Of a stretch of 64,000 bases of DNA, positions 1 to 9,389 are shown one piece after another. Every line of letters begins with the position of its first letter. Position 1 is the first letter of the stretch. Source of the DNA: an uncultured Clostridia bacterium (GTDB lineage Bacteria > Bacillota > Clostridia > Christensenellales > Borkfalkiaceae); NCBI GenBank assembly GCA_934278995.1, contig CAKQWM010000004.1, positions 62,001 to 126,000 on the forward strand. The letters are read 5' to 3'. Under the pieces are notes generated by a model, which was given only the letters and a program-made list of their open reading frames with translations, searched no databases and was not told the origin of the DNA. A program made the position numbers and the translations under genes.

Positions 1-3000
1 CGGCGCTAAAACGTAGATATATACCTTTACGCCCTCTATCTTGTTGTCTTTTATCTCGTAATCGGGCAACGTGATTTTTTGCCCGACTTCGGCTTTATCC
101 GGAATTTTCCCGTCGAATACGAGCGTAGGTCTTACGGGATCGTACACGGCGAATTCTATCTTATCCGTGGCGGCATTTTTTGCCGAATCGACGACTTTAT
201 ACGTAATCGTATAAGTTCCGCATTCCTCCGCTTTAAAAGTTTCGCCCGCTACGAGCGTTTTTTCTTTGAGTATCGTTTTATTGCCGAGTTTAACGCTGAC
301 GGTTATATCGCCTACGGCGCTTATAACGTCGTAACAAGAAGCCGAAATCAACGTAACGGTGCTTCCCGAAGCGATTCTTCCTTCATAATTGCCGTCCGCT
401 TTGACGTAAGGGCTTTGAATATCGCGCTTGACGCTGTTTATCGTCTGATTGTTAATCGTACGTATGCCGACGGTGGTTTTGCCGTAAATTCCTTTTACCG
501 CGCACGACAGATAAACGTATCCGCTTTCAAACCCGCGGAATTCTTCTCCGTCGGTTTTGTCCGCTACACCGAGTTTCTGCCCGTTGCCGTCCGTAAAAGT
601 ACGAGTAGCGTCGTCGTAGTTAAGTTGCAAATATCCGTCGCCGTTAAAACTCGTTTCGACCGCTTTTGCTCCGTTTACCGAACAACTCCAGATTTTTCCC
701 GTCAAAGTATAGGAAATCTTTACGTGTCGGGTACCGTTGAATTTATCGGTAAAAGTCAGGTTGAAAGATTCCGCTTTAAAGTTATCGGCGTCCAGAATGA
801 ACCGCAACATCATATTTTTTGCGTAAACGGGGCGAATAAACGAAAAATCCATTTCGCCGCTTATGACGTTTGTAAACGTAACACCGTTACTGCTCGAAGA
901 AGGCGTTGCGTTTGAATAATTAAAGTACTTCACCATAAAATCGTCGCCGTTTTTTATGGTTTTTACGGGGACGACGCGTTCGACGGTTTTAGTCTTTTTA
1001 CCGTTGTCGAACAAAAACGTTACTTTTGCGTCGGAAACTTCGTCCGTCGCCGCGGGTACGTAGGCTTCGCCGTTTTTAACGGTAATTTTTCCGTTTGAGT
1101 CGGTTACCGTTACTTTGGCGGGAACGTTCGTTTTTTCCAGATTATCGCCGTAATATACCGCGTAATATTCGCCGAAATAAACTTTATCGCCTTTTATAAA
1201 GGCTTCGGGAAGTCTGATTAAGTCTTCGTTGAATTGCAATTCGTCCGACAAAGATACCGCTATTGTTTTCGTCTGCGCGGCGTTTTGTCCTATATAATCG
1301 GTTACGGTGTAAACCACGTTATAAACGCCGACCGCGCCCAAACATACGAATTTACCGTTCGTTACGGGGATATCCTTACCCCGGCAGGTAACTTTAACGT
1401 CAACGCTCGCATTGCCCGCGCCTTTTTTCGTAATTTCGTAATCGGGAAGATCGACGGTTTGCCCGTAATAAGCCGTTGAAGGTAATTCGCCAAGAACGGT
1501 TATTGCAGGTTTTTCGACGTTTCTTTTCGCCTCGATTATTATTTTTTCTTCCGCGCGGTAACCGAAGGCGTCAACCGCGTAGTAGGTAATCGTATATTTG
1601 CCCTCTTTCGGCGTAAAACGATTGTTTTCGTCAAAATCGTCCACTTGTTTTCCCGTAGCGTTGAAAGTTACGTCGAAGCCTTTTTTGATTATCGGCGAAT
1701 CGGCGTCCGTAGCGGTAAAGCCGAACACCTTGAAAGGAACGCCGACTTTTGCCGTAGGAATCTCGTTTTTATCGACGTCTATTTTTATTTCGGGGGCTTT
1801 GGTATCGTCGAATAACGGCGAAGTAAGGGATTCTCCTCCGACGTTGAGCGCAAATACTTCGGCAGTGGTGCCGACGCCTTTTGCGTAAACGCTCAGATAG
1901 GCTTCACCCGTCGTAAAACCGTTCCACGGTCTGTTGCCCGCAGATAAAACGTTATCGGGAGAATCGAAGTCATATACGAGCCACGGCACTTTGGTAGCGT
2001 TGTATTCGGGATGACCGCCGCCGTCGTGTCCCGTAAGCCATAACGGTTGAGCGTAAAGACACTTTGTTTTATAATCAAAATACAGTTTGATTCCGTTGTA
2101 AGCAAAATCGTATTCGTCCAACTTATGGGTGAACGAGCCGGACGATACGAAACCGCCCTCCTCGTGTATCGCGGCGGAATCTACGCGCATTTTTGCCGAG
2201 AAAAAGTCGTAGTAGTACCCCACCCAACTTGCCTGATTGCTCGCTCTCGCGCGGATATAAGTACACATCGGCGAATACGACAAGTACTTGAAGCGTACCG
2301 TAAAATAGTTGGTTTGGTCGTATTTGTCCGTAAATACCATGTAAAACGAATCGAGGTCGTTAGATCCTATCGTATCAGGATCGAAATTGAACTCGGCAAG
2401 CGTTTTTCCCCTGTTTGACGTCGCGTCAAAGGTGTATTCGGAAAAATCTATTTCTTTGCCGTAAGTTATCGTCCGATTGTTCGTAAGAGTCAGTTTTACG
2501 CCTTGTAATTCGTTGTTTCCGCGCATCCGAGCGTATTCTGCCGCGCTGTCGAAATTGTCGGCGTAAGGCATTTTGACCGTAAACTCTCTTTTATAAGTAT
2601 GACTTTCCGCTCCGATGGTCGCGTCGTAAGCGATTTGGTATTTGCCGACCTCGTCGAGTTTTAATTCTCCGTCGGCGACTTTTCCGGACGGATAGGTTAC
2701 GACGGGCGAAACCGTCGTTTTTGCTTTTCCGAGGCAAAACTCGGCAACGGGCGGATTATAAGTTGCGCCGAGCGCAAATTCGGAAACAAGTTTTACGTTT
2801 ACCGCGAGAGTGTTTTCGTCGGCGTTCACGTACTTTGTTTCCGTTTTATAGATAAAGGAAGTTTTACCGCCGTAAACGATTTCGTAATTTCCCTTTTCTT
2901 TCACTTCAAACTCGGTTCCGCCCGGCAGGTTTTGATATCCGTCGAGTAAAACCCCGTCTTTTTTAATAGATACGAAGCACTTTTCCTTTCCGCCGCCAAG

Positions 3001-4101
3001 AACGTTCGATGCAACGGTTGCGTCGGGAATACGGAGTTTTGCTCCGACGCCCGTTTTATCGGGTAAATCGCCGTCGTAAGTAAATTTTGCTGTAATATCG
3101 GCTTCTTTTATAACCTCGGCTTTATACCACGCATCCGCCGAAAAACCGGACTCGTACGAATAGTAAACGTATATGGTCTGCTTAGTAGCGGGTATAAACG
3201 ATTTAACGTTTTCGGCGAGAAGGTTTCCTTTTCCGTCGTAAACCGTAGCCTTGATTTTATTTGATACGTCGTTTCCTTCTCCGTCGGTAAGTTTTGCCGT
3301 CGGTAAGGTAAATTCTTTACCGACTACGGGATTAAGCCCCTTTTGCAATAATATGGCGGGGCGATACTCGACCGTTTCTTCCGTCAGAGAATATCCCCCG
3401 AAAGAATAAAGCATCAGATCGCCGCGACTGTTTGCGGAAATTTCGTCGAAAACAACCGATACGGTGTATTCGCCGAATACGGGCAGATCGTTTGCGAGCA
3501 ACTTTCCGTCGTTAAACTGCTCGGTAAAATCCCACACGACGCGGAAGTTGCCGTCGTCGGCTTTAACTTTTATCTGCATCGACGACGGATCGAACGTAAG
3601 AGCGCATACGTTCGCCGTGAAACGTGTATAAACGCCGTCGGCGTTATATCCCGCGGTAAGCCCGTAAGCGGCGTTGTTACGTTCTAAATACACCACTCCG
3701 CCTTTGTTACCGCCGTAAATTACTCCGACGTCGCTGTAATCACTGTACGCAACGACTTGCGCGGCAAAACTTTTACCGCTTTTACGGTCGGTAAACAGTA
3801 ACGAATATTTTTTAAGATCTTTTTTTCCGTCGTGAGAGGCAATTTGCAATTCGGCGTTAAAGACGCCCGTCTGCGCGTTTTTAAAATTCGCTTTGACGCC
3901 GTTATCGTAGCCGTACAGGCGCAAACCGCGTTTCGTTCCTTCAACCGAACCGACTTCGGCTTTTATCGCGCCGACGTAATCGAATACTTCGGAAGCGTAA
4001 GCATTTCTGCTTTCCCCGAAATCGATAGCTAACAAGGCAATTACGCTTACGACGAACAAAATACACAAAGCGAAAATCGTAATACGCTTAGTATTTGTCA
4101 A
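1..4101 (-). CDS. Large secreted Ig-like surface protein, C-terminus beyond the window
   Basis: An uninterrupted minus-strand frame runs from a TTG start to the window edge (at least 1366 codons). The start is fixed by a GGAGGT site 8 nt upstream, and the TTG overlaps the TGA of the preceding permease gene. Residues 1-35 form a signal peptide (TNTKR, then a hydrophobic stretch, ending NAYA before SE) with no lipobox cysteine. The rest is beta-rich and repetitive: many ~85-100-residue units end in YTITY, YNVVYTV or YEIVYGG-like strands, typical of bacterial Ig-like or cadherin-like modules, with possible jelly-roll (LamG-like) stretches between. No catalytic motif is recognised. Last position in the sugar ABC operon suggests glycan binding or surface display; this is inferred from context. 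Codon use matches the neighbouring sugar genes. Confidence 0.85.
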   Translation of the reverse strand, partial: MTNTKRITIFALCILFVVSVIALLAIDFGESRNAYASEVFDYVGAIKAEVGSVEGTKRGLRLYGYDNGVKANFKNAQTGVFNAELQIASHDGKKDLKKYSLLFTDRKSGKSFAAQVVAYSDYSDVGVIYGGNKGGVVYLERNNAAYGLTAGYNADGVYTRFTANVCALTFDPSSMQIKVKADDGNFRVVWDFTEQFNDGKLLANDLPVFGEYTVSVVFDEISANSRGDLMLYSFGGYSLTEETVEYRPAILLQKGLNPVVGKEFTLPTAKLTDGEGNDVSNKIKATVYDGKGNLLAENVKSFIPATKQTIYVYYSYESGFSADAWYKAEVIKEADITAKFTYDGDLPDKTGVGAKLRIPDATVASNVLGGGKEKCFVSIKKDGVLLDGYQNLPGGTEFEVKEKGNYEIVYGGKTSFIYKTETKYVNADENTLAVNVKLVSEFALGATYNPPVAEFCLGKAKTTVSPVVTYPSGKVADGELKLDEVGKYQIAYDATIGAESHTYKREFTVKMPYADNFDSAAEYARMRGNNELQGVKLTLTNNRTITYGKEIDFSEYTFDATSNRGKTLAEFNFDPDTIGSNDLDSFYMVFTDKYDQTNYFTVRFKYLSYSPMCTYIRARASNQASWVGYYYDFFSAKMRVDSAAIHEEGGFVSSGSFTHKLDEYDFAYNGIKLYFDYKTKCLYAQPLWLTGHDGGGHPEYNATKVPWLVYDFDSPDNVLSAGNRPWNGFTTGEAYLSVYAKGVGTTAEVFALNVGGESLTSPLFDDTKAPEIKIDVDKNEIPTAKVGVPFKVFGFTATDADSPIIKKGFDVTFNATGKQVDDFDENNRFTPKEGKYTITYYAVDAFGYRAEEKIIIEAKRNVEKPAITVLGELPSTAYYGQTVDLPDYEITKKGAGNASVDVKVTCRGKDIPVTNGKFVCLGAVGVYNVVYTVTDYIGQNAAQTKTIAVSLSDELQFNEDLIRLPEAFIKGDKVYFGEYYAVYYGDNLEKTNVPAKVTVTDSNGKITVKNGEAYVPAATDEVSDAKVTFLFDNGKKTKTVERVVPVKTIKNGDDFMVKYFNYSNATPSSSSNGVTFTNVISGEMDFSFIRPVYAKNMMLRFILDADNFKAESFNLTFTDKFNGTRHVKISYTLTGKIWSCSVNGAKAVETSFNGDGYLQLNYDDATRTFTDGNGQKLGVADKTDGEEFRGFESGYVYLSCAVKGIYGKTTVGIRTINNQTINSVKRDIQSPYVKADGNYEGRIASGSTVTLISASCYDVISAVGDITVSVKLGNKTILKEKTLVAGETFKAEECGTYTITYKVVDSAKNAATDKIEFAVYDPVRPTLVFDGKIPDKAEVGQKITLPDYEIKDNKIEGVKVYIYVLAP

Positions 4102-5012
4102 CTCTTTATACCTCCTTCGGATAAATTACCCATAATTTTATTACGGAAGACTAAAAACAGAACGAATATCGGCAAAAATACCAAAAACGCCGCGGCAAGT
4201 TGCGCCGTCAAAGCAACCGCGCCCGAACCAGCCCAGGTGCCGCCGCCTCCGATAATGGACATATACAGCATTATTCCCGCCGTAGTATGGTTCGGTAAAA
4301 ACATATAAGGCGTTTCGAAATCGTTCCAGTACTGAATGAAATTCAATAAAAAGACTGTTGCCATGGCAGGCGTTGCAATGGGTAACATTATACGGAAAAA
4401 TACCGTGTAATGATTGCCGCCGTCCAAAAAAGCGGATTCGGCGTATTCCCACGAAATCTTTTTGAAAATCGCGTAAAATACGAGATAATAAACGTTGTTA
4501 AAGCCGAACTTCATTATCCACGAGCCGACGATGGTATCGAAAATTTTCAACGCCGCGGTTACTTTCAGCATACTCGCTAAATTGCCGACTATAGGCAAGG
4601 ACAAAGTGATTATTACCGTGTAATGTATTATTTTACTGCAAAGGTTATCGTATTTTGCGGTAAGATAGGCTACCAGCGCCGTACAGAAGGTTTGCATAAG
4701 CGCTCCACCTCCCGCGTACAGTAAAGAGTTTAAAAACATTTCTTCGAAATACACGGTTACTCTGCTTCCGTCCGAAAGATACTTATAGGTTTTAAAGTTG
4801 TTGAAAACTTCAGAATAGTTGTCAAACGTTAGGTCTTTAAAGACTTCCCACGGACGTTGCACGACGGCTTGATCGTTGCGGAAGGAAGACACGAAACCCC
4901 ATAAGATAAGCAACAATACGGCAAGACAATACGCGACAAGCAGTACGATTACTATCGCTTCGAAGGCGTTAAATTTTCGTTTGCCGGGTTTTTTGTTTTT
5001 AGTTTGCGACAT
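4098..5012 (-). CDS. Carbohydrate ABC transporter permease, MalG-like
   Basis: This is a 304-residue inner-membrane permease of the binding-protein-dependent sugar family (CUT1). About six hydrophobic segments follow a basic cytoplasmic N-terminus, and an EAA-type loop (residues ~191-211, with AFLDGG in place of the usual A-DGA) should contact the ATPase. The ATG has a strong GGGAGGGG site. It lies 11 nt downstream of the partner permease and overlaps the next gene's TTG start, so the two are probably translationally coupled. No ATP-binding subunit is encoded nearby; as in many Bacillota, a shared MsmX/UgpC-type ATPase may serve this transporter. Substrate is unknown; the GH130 and fucosidase genes nearby point to an oligosaccharide. 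Confidence 0.93.
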   Translation of the reverse strand: MSQTKNKKPGKRKFNAFEAIVIVLLVAYCLAVLLLILWGFVSSFRNDQAVVQRPWEVFKDLTFDNYSEVFNNFKTYKYLSDGSRVTVYFEEMFLNSLLYAGGGALMQTFCTALVAYLTAKYDNLCSKIIHYTVIITLSLPIVGNLASMLKVTAALKIFDTIVGSWIMKFGFNNVYYLVFYAIFKKISWEYAESAFLDGGNHYTVFFRIMLPIATPAMATVFLLNFIQYWNDFETPYMFLPNHTTAGIMLYMSIIGGGGTWAGSGAVALTAQLAAAFLVFLPIFVLFLVFRNKIMGNLSEGGIKS

Positions 5013-5023
5013 TTGCCCCTCCC

Positions 5024-5962
5024 TTAGTCCTCTCTCGGTCCGTATTTCAGCATAAGATTGCGTAACAGTATGGTAACCGGCGCAACGATAAGCGTCAGCA
5101 TAAGCCCGAGAGCGGACGCTTTACGATACATCTGTTCCAACTCGGAAGTTTTAAATCTTCCGGCTTGAACCATATTGAACAAGTAATAACCTATAGTCTG
5201 ATATTCACGGTTTGCGTCAAACCCGTAAAAAGTAAACAGATAAGCCTGATTAGTCGCTACCCATGCAAAGAAAATAACCAGCAAAGACACGATGGTTCCC
5301 CAGATCTGAGGCACCACGACGTGCAAGAAAATCCGAAATTCGTTCGCGCCGTCTATTTTAGCGGCTTCTATAACCGATTCGGGCGTCTGACACATTGCGT
5401 TTATATATAACAAAATGTTGCCGGAAAAACTCATCAATAAATAAAACACGATAAGCACGCCCTGCTGATGGGGATTATACGTAGCGCCTATTACCGAACC
5501 GTTGAAAAGTTCGCCGAGCGCGTCGTTGACGTAATATTTGTAAAAAATGACCATTGCCGTCGAACAAACTATACTCGGCAAAAACATAATCACCTTAAAC
5601 AACCCGGACATACGGAATTTTTTGAATACGTAATAACTGAAAAGCAAACTTACGGGCATAACGGCAAATACGTTGAGCGCAAGATACATCAACGAATTTT
5701 TGACGCATAGCCATAAATCGGCAATAACGTCTTTCTGAAAAAAGTACGCAAAATTATCCCACGTAAAGGTAATTACCTCTTTTCCCGTGGAATTGTCGTA
5801 ATTTTGAAACGCCATTAAAATACTGTTGAAGTTGACGACTACGTAAAAAATCACAAACTGCAACAACGGTAAGGCTATCATACTTGCGTAAAATAAGTTA
5901 CCGCTCCTTTTTATGGTCGGGTTTTTCTTTGCCGTCGCCGTGACGGCGCGCTTTTGTTCCAT
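5024..5962 (-). CDS. Carbohydrate ABC transporter permease, MalF/UgpA-like
   Basis: This 312-residue membrane protein is the second permease of the sugar importer. It has six or so hydrophobic helices and a canonical EAA loop around residues 199-219 (EAAKIDGAN). Its length is typical of CUT1 MalF-like permeases without the large periplasmic loop. It sits between the solute-binding lipoprotein gene and the MalG-like permease. A ~200-nt gap with two inverted repeats separates it from the lipoprotein gene, the usual arrangement for making excess binding protein. Start is the ATG at 5962, with a GGGGAT stretch upstream. Confidence 0.93.
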   Translation of the reverse strand: MEQKRAVTATAKKNPTIKRSGNLFYASMIALPLLQFVIFYVVVNFNSILMAFQNYDNSTGKEVITFTWDNFAYFFQKDVIADLWLCVKNSLMYLALNVFAVMPVSLLFSYYVFKKFRMSGLFKVIMFLPSIVCSTAMVIFYKYYVNDALGELFNGSVIGATYNPHQQGVLIVFYLLMSFSGNILLYINAMCQTPESVIEAAKIDGANEFRIFLHVVVPQIWGTIVSLLVIFFAWVATNQAYLFTFYGFDANREYQTIGYYLFNMVQAGRFKTSELEQMYRKASALGLMLTLIVAPVTILLRNLMLKYGPRED

Positions 5963-6035
5963 CGTTACATTATCCCCTTATAACGACTATACGTTACGGT
6001 CAGACGACCAAACGTATCGCCGAAAATTGCAAAAG

Positions 6036-6146
6036 CGGTTATCCCGTTTAAATAAGCGGGTATTCCGTAATTTAAAATAGCAATTTAATAAAGCAGGCAA
6101 GAGGGATTCGGTTTCGCATAGTAAATCGACGTAACCGAAATCCCCC
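6036..6146 (-). terminator. Tandem inverted repeats between binding-protein and permease genes
   Basis: Two hairpins lie in the gap. Arms at 6101-6113 and 6133-6146 pair GGGATT-type sequence with its complement (GAGGGATTCGGTT against AACCGAAATCCC, one bulge). A weaker CCCG/CGGG hairpin lies at about 6044-6065. The stronger one is not followed by a long U-tract in the minus direction, so it is better read as a partial terminator or an mRNA-stabilising element that favours the binding-protein transcript. Confidence 0.55.
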
Positions 6147-6169
6147 GCTTCGCCGTTTAACGTTAAACC

Positions 6170-7864
6170 TTATTTATCGTTATATTTCCAGATGGCTTCA
6201 AAGTAACTATCGACAGTGGCGTCCGAATGGTCTTTGAAATATATAAGCGGGTTGTTTTCCTGTGAGTTTACGCTGAAACCGTACGTTCTGTAACTTAATA
6301 AACTTGCGTATTTACGGGCGGTTTTTGAAATCGGCATCCAGGGTAAAACGGTAGTATCCTCACTGTTGCGCGTTGCATAGACGCTTTTGCCGTAAGAACT
6401 CATATCTTTAAGCGTTTGCTCCGACAAATCGTATTTCATCGCGCGGAAAGTGTTCGTGTACTTAGTATAAGTTTCCATTGCGTAGTCGCTTTGAAGAAAA
6501 CTTACGAAAGCCTTTGCAACAGGTTGCACCGCGGATGGCGTTTCGTTGCTTACGAAAATCAAAGAAGCGCGGTCGGAAACTTTCGTGTTGGGTTTTCCTA
6601 TCCGGCTCGCGTCGGTTTTCGGCAACGGCAAAATACCTATGTTGCGTTCGGAAGGTACTTTTGCTTCGTTGTACCACCAACCGCCGTCAACGAGGAACCC
6701 TATCGGATCTATTTTGTTCTCGGCGGGATTCAAAAAATAATCCTGAGCGTTGATATTGCTGAACCCGCCGTCGAACGACTTACTGAAATAGTTTGCGCTG
6801 TTTTTGTTTTTCAGCCCGTCGTCAAGCAATAATTCGGCGAAACTAAGCGCGTCGTACTTACCTTTCTGACGTTGAAGAAGTTTTTTGTTGTCCTCTTTAA
6901 TTTCCGTTGCGGGCATAAGTTTTACCGAACCATCGGCATTTTTAGCGATTTTTCCGTTATCGTCGATTTCCACGAGGTTTTTAGCGACGCCGCCGAACGT
7001 AAAGTTCAACTTCATTTGCTCCGCTCCCTCGTTGTTCGCCCACATATCGTTGACAAGCCCCGTAAGATAACCCATTTCGTAACCGTTCCAGACGAACGGG
7101 GTTACGCCCGTAACCTTCATATAAATGGTCAACGCGCGGAAATCTTTATACGTAGCGGGTAAGCCGTCGTCCTCGGTATCGGGCTTTCCGTCCGGTCCGT
7201 AAGAACGGGCGTCTTCCGCGTCGTTCACGAATAAATCGTATATTTTATTTTCGTCTTTAAAATCGCTTTCGGCGAAGTTTTCCGCCGTTTTACCAAGGAC
7301 AAAATATAACCCTCTTTGTTCAAACATATCGATATCGTAATTCAGATTGATGGAAGTTTCAAACAAAGGCAAGCCGTAATACTTACCCGAAACGTTCAGA
7401 AATTCGTCGTACGAATCGATGATTTTATTTATGATTTTCTTTTCGGTTTCCTTCGTTTCTTTACCGGTGAACGCGTAATCGTTTATCGTGTCGGTAAGGT
7501 CTAATAAAGTTCCCCCCGCAACGTAGGTGTAATAGTCGATGTTTTCCATCAGATAAACGTTGTTGCGATTACCCTTCATATTGTCGGGACCGGTAAGTTG
7601 TCCGCGCGTGAATTCTTTCATTATCTGCACGCCCGTTTTGCCTTTTTCCAGCGATTCTTCGGCGTACATTTCTTCAAACTCGGCGCAAAGCTTGTTAAGC
7701 CATTCGTCGCCGAAACCGCCGTTATAGTATTTAACGTAAAGTTGCGTTTTCGTCTTATCTACCATCTGGTTGTCGTCATCGCCGCGACGGCACCCTGTCG
7801 CAAGGGAAAATACCATTGCAAAAGACAGCAGTAATGAAAAAATCTTTATTATTTTTCTTTTCAT
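6170..7864 (-). CDS. Extracellular solute-binding lipoprotein of a sugar ABC transporter
   Basis: This 564-residue secreted lipoprotein is the substrate-capture subunit of the adjacent importer. It starts MKRKIIKIFSLL and has a lipobox ending LATGC, followed by a charged linker (RRGDDD). An upstream extension exists, but the ATG at 7864 has a good AAAGGAG site 7 nt away and begins the signal peptide, so it is chosen. The body is a large family-1-type extracellular solute-binding fold with many aromatic residues, and is longer than the usual ~420-450 residues. A segment near residue 240 (GPDGKPDTEDDGLP) looks like a dockerin-type calcium loop insert. Substrate cannot be read from sequence. Confidence 0.9.
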   Translation of the reverse strand: MKRKIIKIFSLLLSFAMVFSLATGCRRGDDDNQMVDKTKTQLYVKYYNGGFGDEWLNKLCAEFEEMYAEESLEKGKTGVQIMKEFTRGQLTGPDNMKGNRNNVYLMENIDYYTYVAGGTLLDLTDTINDYAFTGKETKETEKKIINKIIDSYDEFLNVSGKYYGLPLFETSINLNYDIDMFEQRGLYFVLGKTAENFAESDFKDENKIYDLFVNDAEDARSYGPDGKPDTEDDGLPATYKDFRALTIYMKVTGVTPFVWNGYEMGYLTGLVNDMWANNEGAEQMKLNFTFGGVAKNLVEIDDNGKIAKNADGSVKLMPATEIKEDNKKLLQRQKGKYDALSFAELLLDDGLKNKNSANYFSKSFDGGFSNINAQDYFLNPAENKIDPIGFLVDGGWWYNEAKVPSERNIGILPLPKTDASRIGKPNTKVSDRASLIFVSNETPSAVQPVAKAFVSFLQSDYAMETYTKYTNTFRAMKYDLSEQTLKDMSSYGKSVYATRNSEDTTVLPWMPISKTARKYASLLSYRTYGFSVNSQENNPLIYFKDHSDATVDSYFEAIWKYNDK

Positions 7865-7923
7865 ATCGAAACTCCTTTTTTTGATGCTGCGTTTATTATA
7901 TTTGATTTCGTCGTACAACGCAT

Positions 7924-8093
7924 AAAAGTCGCGCTATAAGCCGATTAACTCCTCATATCCGAACTTTTTTTGACGCTGTCATTATATTTTGCGACGCCGT
8001 ATCTGTTATATTTTGTGACGCCGTATCTGTTATATTTCGGCATATAGTTTTCGGCATATAAAGCACAAAAGTCGCGCTATAAGCCGATTAACT
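7924..8093. repeat. 27-bp direct repeats bracketing 25-bp tandem units, upstream of the binding-protein gene
   Basis: An identical 27-bp sequence (AAAAGTCGCG...GATTAACT) occurs at 7924-7950 and 8067-8093. Between them, units containing GACGCCGTATCTGTTATAT recur at about 25-bp spacing (two full copies at ~7992-8037 and a degenerate one before). On the minus strand these give AATATAACAGATACGGCGTC units and one TATAAT, placing them where the promoter and operator of the 7864 gene should be. Function as repeated regulator-binding sites is inferred from position. Confidence 0.6.
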
Positions 8094-8129
8094 GCGTTAG
8101 TCGGCGCGTTTACTTACGCTTTGACGAGT

Positions 8130-9158
8130 TTATTCGCACTTGTTTTGCGGAAGTTTTAAAAAGTCCAGAACGTTTTGCAATTTTTCGGTTACGACGGCGA
8201 CGTATTTGTCGGCGCAACCGTAGTAAATATACAAAATTCCGTCTTTTACCACGGCTCCGGTGGGGAAAACGCAACCCGAATACAAACCGTCGGTTTCGTA
8301 TTCTTTTTTCGGATCCAGCGCAAAGGTTTTGCTACGGGCGAGGATTTTCGTCGGATCGTCTTTGTCAAGCAACATAAGTCCCATACGATAGCACCCGTCC
8401 TCTTTGCTGACGCCGTGATAAATCAGAAGCCAACCGTCGTCGGTTTCTATCGGCGGACAACCTGCCCCAACCCGACTGTTTTCCCACTTTTCCCGTCCCG
8501 AATACAATTTCGTACGGGTACGCCATTCCATAAGGTCGTCGCTTGAAGAAATCCACATGGAACGATCCCCGTCGATTACCGGACGTGAAATAAGATAAAA
8601 TTTACCGTTGATTTTTCGAGGAAACAATACTACGTCGCGGTCGTCTTCGCGAGCGTCGGTTATACGCCCCAAACGCTTATAGCGTACGAAATCTTTTGTT
8701 GCCGCAAGATAAGTTATGGTTTCGTTTGTTCTTAAAAACCAGGGTTCGCTGTCGGCGTGCGGACGCTTCCATGCTTTTGCTTCGTTTATTCTTTGCTCGA
8801 GCGGTAACCAGTAACGACCGGGCGCGTACGCGCGCGAGGCGTACGTCATGTAATAAGTTCCGTCTATATTTACGATACGCGGATCTTCTACGCAACCGCC
8901 GTCCGCGTCGTTTTCGTCAACGTCGAAAATCGGCTTTTCGGAATACCTGACGAAGTTAAAACCGTCGTCGCTCGTTGCCAAACCCAAACGTATATGATGT
9001 TCTATCTCGTCGCCTCCGGCGCGATACACCATTACAAATTTATTCATCGATCTATCAAACACGACCGCGGGGTTTAACACGCATAAATTTTCCCATTCGT
9101 TTTGCGGGTTCGGTCTGAGAATCGGATTGCCCGGGTAACGTTTAAAATTCAATTCCAT
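8130..9158 (-). CDS. GH130 family beta-mannoside phosphorylase/hydrolase-like enzyme (copy 1)
   Basis: This 342-residue cytoplasmic enzyme has the GH130 five-bladed propeller signatures: NPAV at residues 29-32, the YRAGGDE segment, EDPR at 91-94 (its Asp is the likely acid catalyst by family comparison), then ASRAYAPGRYW and YYGCADKYVAVV near the end. GH130 enzymes use phosphate or water to cleave beta-mannosides such as mannosyl-glucose or mannosyl-GlcNAc; the exact linkage cannot be assigned. Start ATG follows AAAGGTG. It lies between the binding-protein gene and the divergent AraC gene, and is paralogous to the gene at 10466-11503. It probably releases mannose-1-phosphate or mannose from imported oligosaccharides. 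Confidence 0.92.
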   Translation of the reverse strand: MELNFKRYPGNPILRPNPQNEWENLCVLNPAVVFDRSMNKFVMVYRAGGDEIEHHIRLGLATSDDGFNFVRYSEKPIFDVDENDADGGCVEDPRIVNIDGTYYMTYASRAYAPGRYWLPLEQRINEAKAWKRPHADSEPWFLRTNETITYLAATKDFVRYKRLGRITDAREDDRDVVLFPRKINGKFYLISRPVIDGDRSMWISSSDDLMEWRTRTKLYSGREKWENSRVGAGCPPIETDDGWLLIYHGVSKEDGCYRMGLMLLDKDDPTKILARSKTFALDPKKEYETDGLYSGCVFPTGAVVKDGILYIYYGCADKYVAVVTEKLQNVLDFLKLPQNKCE

Positions 9159-9354
9159 AAAACACCTTTCCTTTGTACAAGACGTCGTTTATTCTGCATG
9201 AAACAAACAATCGCCCTATCCCACTTTAGATTTTATCATCTTAGTAAAGCCCTTCTCTATACGAATTTGCCACAACATTTTTAAAACAATTAGCAATTTG
9301 TAACATTACGCAACGATTATTTGAAAAAATAGTCGATATATTATGCAACCCCTA

Positions 9355-9383
9355 TTGACAAACGCAAATATTTTTGCTATCAT
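9355..9383 (+). promoter_or_regulatory. Promoter of the AraC gene (TTGACA-17-TATCAT)
   Basis: A perfect -35 box (TTGACA, 9355-9360) is 17 bp from TATCAT (9378-9383). The expected transcription start, about 7 nt downstream, falls on the ATG at 9390, so the message is likely leaderless. The same -35/-10 pair drives the operon starting at 14227. Confidence 0.75.
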
Positions 9384-9389
9384 CGATAT

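Noticed and set aside
79..4032. Several plus-strand open frames of 60-280 codons
   Set aside because: They lie antisense to one continuous minus-strand frame with a signal peptide and ribosome site, and their protein sequences are low-complexity shadows.
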